From a virus: a stretch of 46,754 nt of DNA. The DNA is taken from positions 1-46,754 of IMG/VR virus record IMGVR_UViG_3300025096_000038, one strand, 5' to 3'. The notes under the pieces were generated by a model. The model saw only the letters and a list, made by a program, of their open reading frames with translations. It ran no database searches and had not been told where the DNA came from. Made by a program: the position numbers and the translations under genes. Every line of letters begins with the position of its first letter. Positions within the stretch are counted from its first letter, which is position 1. Below are positions 22,878 to 29,170 of the stretch, piece by piece.

Positions 22878-24025
22878 TTTGTTTTTCCTACTGGTATTGA
22901 AATGTCTTCGGGTTCTTCGTAAAAGTCTGTTGCGTTGCCGGAGCGGTTGCTAAATCTGTAAATAATCTCTTCGTCCATGATTTTTTCAACATGCTCGCGG
23001 AACTCGGTATCGCTATTAATTAGTGCAACCCACTTAGATGGTTGGAATTTCTTTTCATAATTGTCTGTTTTGAGTGTATACCACGCTCCCGCAGAGGTGA
23101 GACTGTCGGATCCCTTAATAGCGTCAAACCAACTTTCTTCGTCTCGGACGCCGATATCAGCCGAGCCCCACATGATGCGGAAAGCACAATTACGCCCCTG
23201 AGTTCCAAATCTAGATTTTTCAATCCTGACCTTAACCTCCGATCCTACGCGATAACCCTTGTCATCCAATACAAAAGCTGATTTAGCCTTTCTTCCTGTG
23301 AGCCAGATCCTTAGACTATATGAATAGACCAAAGCTTTACCACCCGGAGTGATATAAGGTGTAGTCATCGCTGTTATACGGGCGAGAGGTCCACTGGTAA
23401 TGTTGTCCTTAAGCTGGTTCAGTACGAGAAGAGTTGCTTGCTTATCTGCAATCGGGAGAGTAATCTTAGACATCCCCTTTGCCAGAATACGTGCTTTCAC
23501 CGCCATAGATGATTGGGGATTGAAATCACCCTCTACATCGGAAATAGCGGGAGTGAAAGCCAGTGAATCCCAGACAAACAGGATCTTCTCGTCTGTTGCG
23601 CCAAGAAGCTCCTCTATCGTCTCTAGCACAAATTCAACAGATGATGCCTGCACATACATAAGGTCATCTAAGACACAACCTGCAGATTCTAAGAAAGTCG
23701 GATCAATCGCAGACTCCGAATCGAAGTATACAACCAATTTGCCTTGCTTCTGGGCGTTGGCTGCAATTTGTGCTGCCATGTAAGACTTACCTGTAGACGT
23801 TAACCCCGCAATCTCGGTAATTTTACCGACGGGAATTCCAGCTATCTGACCTTTGCAAATAATACTATCTAACCACCTAGAACCTGTTGGGATCCAATCT
23901 TTTACCTCTGTCGGATTTGCTTCCGTTAAGTTGTGGGCGACGTTTCGTCCGGCTTTTTGGTTAACAAGCTTTCTCAAGTCTTGCATGGAAACCTTTCCGG
24001 GTTTAGTTTTGGCTTTTCTAGCCAT
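22874..24025 (-). CDS. uvsX: UvsX/RecA-like recombinase
   Basis: A 383-aa strand-exchange ATPase. After a basic N-terminus it shows ITEIAGLTSTGKSYMAAQIA with Walker A GLTSTGKS (74-81), VVYFDSESAID (98-108), Walker B ILFVWDSL (148-155), and a region resembling the L2 DNA-binding loop (TTPYITPGGKALVYSYSLRIW). Length and context fit T4 UvsX (391 aa) or a short RecA. It promotes recombination-dependent replication and repair. A sigma70-type promoter inside the upstream methyltransferase gene (24187-24215) probably drives it. It overlaps that gene by 8 bases. Confidence 0.93.
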   Translation of the reverse strand: MARKAKTKPGKVSMQDLRKLVNQKAGRNVAHNLTEANPTEVKDWIPTGSRWLDSIICKGQIAGIPVGKITEIAGLTSTGKSYMAAQIAANAQKQGKLVVYFDSESAIDPTFLESAGCVLDDLMYVQASSVEFVLETIEELLGATDEKILFVWDSLAFTPAISDVEGDFNPQSSMAVKARILAKGMSKITLPIADKQATLLVLNQLKDNITSGPLARITAMTTPYITPGGKALVYSYSLRIWLTGRKAKSAFVLDDKGYRVGSEVKVRIEKSRFGTQGRNCAFRIMWGSADIGVRDEESWFDAIKGSDSLTSAGAWYTLKTDNYEKKFQPSKWVALINSDTEFREHVEKIMDEEIIYRFSNRSGNATDFYEEPEDISIPVGKTK

Positions 24026-24884
24026 TGTGCTCTCCTATCATTAAAATTTCTCTAGCCTTTTTGGCGCTATGTGTTCCATCCGTGTTTTTCTTTCGACGAC
24101 CAGCAGTGTACGTTACGTCAAAATAAACAAGGTCATTATCTCCCTGCCGAGATTCGAAGAACCCATCTCCCACATCTCTATTAGACATCATAACATGGCA
24201 GCCGGCGGATGTCAAGTCATTTAGTAGTTTAATTACCCTCTGCTGCAGCGTGTCATCAAAATCAACACCGTACTGGGTGAAGGAGCCTCGATAAGGAGGG
24301 TCTAGAAAAACAAAGCTATTAGGTTGTGCGTATTCAAGACAATCAGTAAAATCGCCAGAGATCAGCGTGCACTTTTGCAGCGCTTCGTGCCACTCCATCA
24401 CGTTATCATAATCATAGACCTTATCTTTCTGATTTAACAAGCCACTCGGAGTGCCGAACCGACCATTAGTATTTTTGTTGATCTGCCAGATTCCATTGAA
24501 TCCCGTCTTCATCAGAAAGTACAGGGTTGCTGCTTCTTCTGTGGCTGTCCACTTTTGATAGTTGTATGCGTGTTCTTGACGCAGGGCATAATAGAACTTT
24601 TTGCGCTCGGGCTTCGAGAGTGGCAGGAAGTCCTCTTGGTACTTGTCCAGTGTGGTAAGAAAATTGCCTACGTCATTGCGAATCGACTGGTAAATTCTCA
24701 TGATGTCTTCGTTTACATCATTTAGGAAGAATGTCGCTTCGGGGTTTTTCTTATAAGCCCAGACAAACATAGCCCCTCCTCCTAGAAAAGGCTCGATATA
24801 GCTATCAAACTGCTCCGGAAGGTAGTTGGTGTATTTCTTGAGCATCTTGTTTTTGCCCCCGGCCCACATAAATAACGGCTTCAT
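24018..24884 (-). CDS. D12-class DNA adenine methyltransferase (Dam-like), copy A
   Basis: A 288-aa N6-adenine methyltransferase of the Dam/DpnM type. Motifs: PLFMWAGGKNKML (3-15), EPFLGGGAMF (31-40, AdoMet site), FLNDVNEDIM (53-62), MKTGFNGIW (124-132) and the catalytic DPPY (194-197) in VFLDPPYRGSF. Length matches Dam (278 aa). It lies immediately downstream of the PD-(D/E)XK nuclease gene in a TAATG junction, and a second D12 enzyme lies on the other side of the nuclease. It could methylate GATC-like sites; the target is not readable from sequence. Confidence 0.92.
   Translation of the reverse strand: MKPLFMWAGGKNKMLKKYTNYLPEQFDSYIEPFLGGGAMFVWAYKKNPEATFFLNDVNEDIMRIYQSIRNDVGNFLTTLDKYQEDFLPLSKPERKKFYYALRQEHAYNYQKWTATEEAATLYFLMKTGFNGIWQINKNTNGRFGTPSGLLNQKDKVYDYDNVMEWHEALQKCTLISGDFTDCLEYAQPNSFVFLDPPYRGSFTQYGVDFDDTLQQRVIKLLNDLTSAGCHVMMSNRDVGDGFFESRQGDNDLVYFDVTYTAGRRKKNTDGTHSAKKAREILMIGEHNG
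24187..24215 (-). promoter_or_regulatory. Intragenic sigma70-type promoter for the recombinase
   Basis: The minus strand reads TTGACA (24215-24210), 17 bases, then TATGAT (24192-24187). It lies inside the methyltransferase coding region, about 160 bases upstream of the uvsX ATG. Confidence 0.65.
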
Positions 24885-25369
24885 TAAACAATCTCCATGA
24901 TTTGATTCACAACTTGATCGATGTTCGCAAATCCTTGTTCTATTATTGCATAGTTTGCGTCCTCAAGCAAGAGTTTTATTTCGTCTTGATACTTCTGTCC
25001 TTCAAAAGTAGTGCCTGAGAAGACTAGAAAGAAGGGCTCATCTGCCAAGGAAGGATCGTTGTGGCGCACGAGTCGCTTTAACGGCTCGGAAAGATATTTG
25101 TACACACGTTCATGTGCGTTACCACCCTTGTTGCCCGTCTTCTTTTCGACATAAAGGCTCTTACCTGTCTTGGTGTTCGTAATCTTGGTGTCCAGCACAA
25201 TGCCCTTGCCATCCGAATAAATCGTCAGCTTAGGTGGGTTCTCAACCACCTCATAGTGCGGCGGTAGCCGAAAGCGCACCGCAGACGCAAATGTGGTCTC
25301 TCCGTTCTTACCTGTCTTTCCTGCCAAGTCCTGCCAATTGTCTCTATTTGATAGTGCGTTTGCACCCAT
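24884..25369 (-). CDS. PD-(D/E)XK nuclease, likely type II restriction endonuclease
   Basis: The start is ATG 25369, 2 bases past the stop of methyltransferase B, with GGGAGAT as ribosome site. The 161-aa product begins MGANALSNRDNWQDLAGKTG. The probable catalytic core is LTIYSDGKGIVLDTKI (Asp60) followed by SLYVEKKTGNKGGNAHERVY with Glu75-x-Lys77, a PD-(D/E)XK pattern; the C-terminal half has FFLVFSGTTFEGQKYQDEIK. Flanked on both sides by D12 adenine methyltransferases, it fits a restriction enzyme as in the DpnII/MboI layout (two methylases, one endonuclease). A repair or host-DNA-degrading nuclease is the alternative. Confidence 0.7.
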   Translation of the reverse strand: MGANALSNRDNWQDLAGKTGKNGETTFASAVRFRLPPHYEVVENPPKLTIYSDGKGIVLDTKITNTKTGKSLYVEKKTGNKGGNAHERVYKYLSEPLKRLVRHNDPSLADEPFFLVFSGTTFEGQKYQDEIKLLLEDANYAIIEQGFANIDQVVNQIMEIV

Positions 25370-25371
25370 GT

Positions 25372-26178
25372 TTATCTCCCATAATTTGTTATAATAATCT
25401 CTGACGATTTCTTGCTCTTGTTCATCCCATAAGACCATTCTGCTGCGATAATCTCACAGTCTTTATACATCTCTCTAATCTGCTCACAGTCATTATATGA
25501 CATAACCCACCGATCTCGTGTTGATAAGATAGAATGAAGTTTCTCGTGCTCAAAGCCTTTGTGAAGGTCGCCATTAACGCCGTATAATGAGTTCTGACTG
25601 GTTTTAAGCATGTAAGGGGGGTCTAGGTAGAGGAAGGCTTTAGGGTGGCTTAGAATGGCATTCTCGAAGTCTGCATAATCGACTCGGAAGTTCTCAGCCT
25701 TAAAGTCCCGAAGGCGCTGAACTGAACTATCTGTGAATCGTGCGGTTGCAGCTTTCTCTGACCAGCCCCCGCTAAACGTTGCGCCTGAGAAGCTTGATCT
25801 ATTGATAGCATAGAACTTGGCTGCTCGCTCATAGCTGAACATGAATGAATCAGTCTTAAGATCCTCTCTAAAACTCTGAAATGATTCTTTGGAGCACCCG
25901 ACTACGCTGTTGCCCTTGCGATCAACGAAAGTTTCACGGAGGCTTTCTACCTCGTCAGCCAAGCGCTCACTGTCGCCACATAAGGCGTTCCAAAACCAAA
26001 CAAGCTGTTTCATCTTGTCGTAGCCAAATACCTTGATGCCCTTGTTGGCTAGTGCCATCTCGACGGAGCCACCTCCGAAAAACGGAGAGCACACCCGCTC
26101 AACATCATCTGGAATCAGCGGCAAAATGTGCTTAACTGCTCGTGTTTTGCCTCCGGGATATCGCAATGGTGTTTTCAC
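25372..26178 (-). CDS. D12-class DNA adenine methyltransferase, copy B
   Basis: A 268-aa enzyme with MKTPLRYPGGKTRAVKHILP (1-20), CSPFFGGGSVEMAL (30-43), INRSSFSGATFSGG (125-138) and catalytic DPPY (186-189) in FLYLDPPYMLK. These are the D12 class motifs, but the sequence differs widely from copy A, so it is not a recent duplicate. It uses a GTG start at 26178. The nuclease gene follows after 2 bases. In R-M systems with two D12 methylases the pair may protect different strands, or double- and single-stranded forms, of the site. Confidence 0.92.
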   Translation of the reverse strand: MKTPLRYPGGKTRAVKHILPLIPDDVERVCSPFFGGGSVEMALANKGIKVFGYDKMKQLVWFWNALCGDSERLADEVESLRETFVDRKGNSVVGCSKESFQSFREDLKTDSFMFSYERAAKFYAINRSSFSGATFSGGWSEKAATARFTDSSVQRLRDFKAENFRVDYADFENAILSHPKAFLYLDPPYMLKTSQNSLYGVNGDLHKGFEHEKLHSILSTRDRWVMSYNDCEQIREMYKDCEIIAAEWSYGMNKSKKSSEIIITNYGR

Positions 26179-26229
26179 AATAACCTACTTATTTGAAACT
26201 TATTCTGTTCTAGGGGACTATTTAGAAGG

Positions 26230-26253
26230 TGGCAGACTTTGACCGGTCTGCCA
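26230..26253 (-). terminator. Hairpin between the ssDNA-binding protein and methyltransferase B genes
   Basis: TGGCAGAC pairs with GTCTGCCA around an 8-base loop, 15 bases past the stop of the ssDNA-binding protein gene. The run after the stem (minus strand CCTTCTAAATAG) is poor in T, so this may be a weak terminator or an mRNA-stabilising hairpin. Confidence 0.45.
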
Positions 26254-26267
26254 GCGGTGGACACAAC

Positions 26268-27035
26268 CTAACCAGCTACTAGTTCATTAAACGCACGATC
26301 TACGTCAGACGTTGCACGAGTATTGTACTTGGTAGTCTCAGATGATCGCGTTTCGGCGGATCCGTCTCCGGCGAGTTGCTCATCGAGAATAGCGTCAACT
26401 TGCTCCGGAGTAAGACGCTCAAATAGAGTGTCAAAATTCGGCATGCCATCAAGGAGGGCGGGGATAGCTTCCGTGTCCTCAAGCAAGGGGGATGATTTAC
26501 GACGCATTTTTAGGTTGGTCTTGGGGAAGCTGCCGGGGCCGGTAGCTTTAGTGTAGGTCAGCACAATATCTGTGCCTTCCGTGGCATCTGTTATGTCTCC
26601 ATAATCAGGATCGAGCACATAACCAAGCAGCAGACCATAAGCTTGCTTGCCGTACCCGTAAACCTTAATACCTTCATCTTCTTTGCCGCGTACTACGACG
26701 GGGCTGAAGTATCGGGTTCGAACGAACAGGGACTTTGCCAAATCTTTACTGGCTTCGTCGTTGTTGTCAGTTCCTTCGCGCCATAGAGTAGAAGCAAAGT
26801 CGCAGATTGGACACTTCTCCCCAAAGTTACGCTTAGGACACAAAATGCCACCACGATGATCTCCAACGTTATAATGGAAGAACATTTCCTTAAGAGGATC
26901 TCCATCATTCGTCGGCACCATTCGGATGCTAGTGTCTCCGGCGTCTGGCTTGAACCAAACACTGTTCGTGTCTTGTTTATTTTCTCCGCGCAAATTTGCG
27001 AGCTTGTTGCGCATTAGCTCCATGTTAATACCCAT
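26268..27035 (-). CDS. Single-stranded DNA binding protein, T4 gp32-like
   Basis: A 255-aa protein. The N-terminus (MGINMELMRNKLANLRG) fits the basic LAST-type region for cooperative binding. The core has the zinc site His54-x11-Cys66-x8-Cys75-x2-Cys78 (T4: H-x12-C-x9-C-x2-C) within HYNVGDHRGGILCPKRN and CPICDFA, followed by an OB fold with SLFVRTRYFSPVVVRG and YGYGKQAYGLLLGYV. The C-terminus is acidic then helical (VDRAFNELVAG), the contact site for other replication proteins. It coats ssDNA for the replisome and recombinase. It has its own promoter (27120-27148) and an 80-base leader with a hairpin next to the ribosome site AAGGAG. Confidence 0.9.
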   Translation of the reverse strand: MGINMELMRNKLANLRGENKQDTNSVWFKPDAGDTSIRMVPTNDGDPLKEMFFHYNVGDHRGGILCPKRNFGEKCPICDFASTLWREGTDNNDEASKDLAKSLFVRTRYFSPVVVRGKEDEGIKVYGYGKQAYGLLLGYVLDPDYGDITDATEGTDIVLTYTKATGPGSFPKTNLKMRRKSSPLLEDTEAIPALLDGMPNFDTLFERLTPEQVDAILDEQLAGDGSAETRSSETTKYNTRATSDVDRAFNELVAG

Positions 27036-27054
27036 AATTTCTCCTTGTGGGTTC

Positions 27055-27075
27055 GAGACAAGCGTTCCTTGTCTC
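27055..27075 (-). promoter_or_regulatory. Leader hairpin upstream of the ssDNA-binding protein gene
   Basis: The minus strand reads GAGACAAG-GAACG-CTTGTCTC: a perfect 8-bp stem with a 5-base loop, ending about 11 bases before the AAGGAG ribosome site. No T-run follows, so it is not a terminator. T4 gene 32 is controlled by its own product binding a leader structure; this may be the counterpart. Confidence 0.5.
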
Positions 27076-27119
27076 TTTGGTTTTAAAGCACCGATAGCAA
27101 ACCGGTTGCTTGTATTAGT

Positions 27120-27148
27120 AATATAACATCTTCGTTATTCGTTGTCAA
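27120..27148 (-). promoter_or_regulatory. Strong sigma70-type promoter for the ssDNA-binding protein
   Basis: The minus strand reads TTGACA (27148-27143), 17 bases, then TATATT (27125-27120). The -35 box lies in the last codons of the FtsZ-like gene. The flanking bases AAGTAC before TTGACA also occur at the 28286-28314 promoter. Confidence 0.9.
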
Positions 27149-27989
27149 GTACTTTTTCTTGCTGAATCACATTTGTATGTGCCACAACAAATCCGAAATC
27201 TGCATGGGGAGTGCCGTATATCGCATACGACATTTTTAGAAATGCATTCTTCGGTTTACTCTTTAGCATATCGACCAGTTTTTTGTGTAGCCCGCCTTCA
27301 GTAGCAAGCCTTTCATCGTTTATACAGATATAATAACATAGCTCGCGAGGGGTGTCAAGGGGGAAAAGAAACTTTTCTTTAAGCCTCTTGATGTCGAGGA
27401 ATCCTATTGTTCGGATTCTATTCATGGCGGCTGGTTTGGAAACTTGTCCAATCTCCGGATCGGAGAACTCGAAATAGTTGAGGTGGTGAACGGTCGAGAA
27501 TATGCTTTGGTTCAGAGTGTCGTAATATGTCTTAATCGGCACTTCACCAAGCGCCGTCTCCAGATCTAGATTCGAGATCAACGTAAGCGACCTAAACATA
27601 CCAGAGCGCGCGTATTCTTGCAAAACTCCAAAAACAACTCTTTCCACAACACGGGGCATGCCAGTAAGAAGCTCTGTGTCTGGTTTAATATAAAATAGGT
27701 CTATCTGTTTATGGCTTATTTGCTGGAGGATTCCCAAAACATAGTTTGAACTCATTGAGGAGCCCATGACGAATACTTGCACTCGATCGCGCACATTCGC
27801 AAAGAACTCCGACAGGTCTGGGGTGTTGTTTTCGCACTCTTCGGGAGAATCGAGGCTTTCTATCTTGTATTCTTGTTCTGAGTTCTCTTTTACGTTATGA
27901 TTTAACATATAAACGTCGTAATTACCCGTAGTTGCGAACCTCTCTGCTATAGCCGATCCAGCAGAGCCAATGCCAATTATTGAGATCAT
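27135..27989 (-). CDS. Divergent FtsZ/tubulin-like protein
   Basis: A 284-aa protein that follows the FtsZ fold in order. Residues 1-30 read as the T1 strand-loop-strand (SIIGIGSAGSAIAERF, then DVYMLNHN). VFVMGSSMSSNYVLGILQQI (72-91) sits where GGGTGSG should be, but its glycines are mostly replaced. IDLFYIKPDTELLTG and MPRVVERVVFGVLQEY (111-126), SLTLISNLDL (134-143), a T7-like TIGFLDIKRLK (194-204, keeping the second Asp, 199) and a C-terminal domain LKMSYAIYGTPHADFGFVVAHTNV (251-274) follow. GTP binding is probably weakened or lost. The gene is coupled to the family-A polymerase (4-base overlap). Could be a filament or a non-polymerising relative. Similarity judged by eye only. Confidence 0.5.
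   Translation of the reverse strand: MISIIGIGSAGSAIAERFATTGNYDVYMLNHNVKENSEQEYKIESLDSPEECENNTPDLSEFFANVRDRVQVFVMGSSMSSNYVLGILQQISHKQIDLFYIKPDTELLTGMPRVVERVVFGVLQEYARSGMFRSLTLISNLDLETALGEVPIKTYYDTLNQSIFSTVHHLNYFEFSDPEIGQVSKPAAMNRIRTIGFLDIKRLKEKFLFPLDTPRELCYYICINDERLATEGGLHKKLVDMLKSKPKNAFLKMSYAIYGTPHADFGFVVAHTNVIQQEKVLDNE
27330..27358 (-). promoter_or_regulatory. Intragenic sigma70-type promoter
   Basis: The minus strand reads TTGACA (27358-27353), 17 bases, then TATTAT (27335-27330), inside the FtsZ-like gene about 300 bases before the ssDNA-binding protein start. It could add to expression of that gene. Confidence 0.6.
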
Positions 27990-29170
27990 ATTTTTAACTC
28001 TTCCATTTCCAAATAGTTCTTGCCACAGGTAAGATTAACCATAAAATTGCCTATCTTATTGTTTGCAAATATTTCTCTTATTTGAGGCGCTATCTCTCGC
28101 TCACTATCTGCGAGATCTACTACGATCTCATCATGCACGATGTGAGAGATGAACGACTTCTTACCCTCTAAAAATTTATCAATCGCCACAGCGCGCTCCA
28201 ATACAAGATCAGAAGTGGTGCTTTGAATAAGATAATTTAACGCTTTTCTCCTATCAACCGGAATTCGGCGCTTGAACATAGTCTTAATATAAGCACCATC
28301 ATACCATTTGTCAAGTACTTTTTGTCGATGATAGCGATCAAACTCCTTGTCGGCTGAATCTGGATTATAAAGCCATGCGAAAAACTTAATCTTTGCATCG
28401 GTACGACTTATTGAGCCGGCGATGAGATTCTTTATGTGCCACGTATGTACATCTTCTTGAGGCTGCTCTTCGCCCGCTAATCCAATAAACGTTCGAACTT
28501 CAGCAGCGTTATAATCTAGTGATAAAAACCAATCATTGTTCGGCTTTAAGAGCTTTCTGAAATCTTTCTTAACTGTGAGTATGGGGAAGCTCCTCTGTGT
28601 GGTTGTTAAACGACCGGTTACCGTTCCGAATAAGTTATACTCAATATGACGATAACCATTTACCAGCTCTTTAACTTTCAGTGAGTTTCGGTGTGAATAG
28701 TGAAGACTCTTACAGCCCGAAACACTCAAATTTAGCCTTTGGTAAGAGATCTTATACAAAAGCTTTTGGATCTCATTTTGGTGTTCATAGACCTCTGGTC
28801 TTTCGTGTGTCTCGAATACGTGCTGTGTTATCTTGTTCTTAATCTCGCAGAAATCCTTAAGATAATCCTCCGGCACGAGATCAAATATGCAATGTTCCCG
28901 AAGATCAATTTTAGCAATCTCAAACGACCGAATATATGCGCGTGAGCGCCTCTGAGAAGCTTGCAACCTTGGAAGAAGGTCTTCGGGGCACACTTCTGCG
29001 AGTGTTTTGCCGCCGGTATAAAGCCACGCATATTCAACATCGGAATCGGTGAGAGAGCCCGTATACTTCCACGTCCTAGATAGATCTTCTGGGAAGCTAT
29101 TGTAGTGAAGACGCCCATCAGCGTAGATCCCTATGCACTCCGATTTATCGTCAATTGTCTGGAATATCAC
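27986..29170 (-). CDS. Compact family-A DNA polymerase
   Basis: A 394-aa polymerase with all family-A catalytic motifs: FGTVTGRLTTTQ (181-192), motif A SLDYNAAEVRTFIG with Asp219, motif B with Arg256, Lys260, Phe264 and Tyr268 at the exact 4-residue spacing of the Pol I O-helix, DRRKALNYLIQSTTSDLVLERA (306-327; shortened here in any quote), and motif C HDE (346-348). The 3'-5' exonuclease domain is missing, and the N-terminal 170 residues are short and unusual. At under half the length of Pol I it resembles the polymerase core only. With the separate 5' nuclease it may do gap filling beside the Pol III replicase. A GTG start overlaps the upstream stop (GTGA); its promoter is at 29218-29246. 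Confidence 0.9.
   Translation of the reverse strand: MIFQTIDDKSECIGIYADGRLHYNSFPEDLSRTWKYTGSLTDSDVEYAWLYTGGKTLAEVCPEDLLPRLQASQRRSRAYIRSFEIAKIDLREHCIFDLVPEDYLKDFCEIKNKITQHVFETHERPEVYEHQNEIQKLLYKISYQRLNLSVSGCKSLHYSHRNSLKVKELVNGYRHIEYNLFGTVTGRLTTTQRSFPILTVKKDFRKLLKPNNDWFLSLDYNAAEVRTFIGLAGEEQPQEDVHTWHIKNLIAGSISRTDAKIKFFAWLYNPDSADKEFDRYHRQKVLDKWYDGAYIKTMFKRRIPVDRRKALNYLIQSTTSDLVLERAVAIDKFLEGKKSFISHIVHDEIVVDLADSEREIAPQIREIFANNKIGNFMVNLTCGKNYLEMEELKI
28286..28314 (-). promoter_or_regulatory. Intragenic sigma70-type promoter in the family-A polymerase gene
   Basis: The minus strand reads TTGACA (28314-28309), 17 bases, then TATATT (28291-28286). It is about 300 bases upstream of the FtsZ-like gene start and shares the flank AAGTAC with the 27120-27148 promoter. 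Confidence 0.7.
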
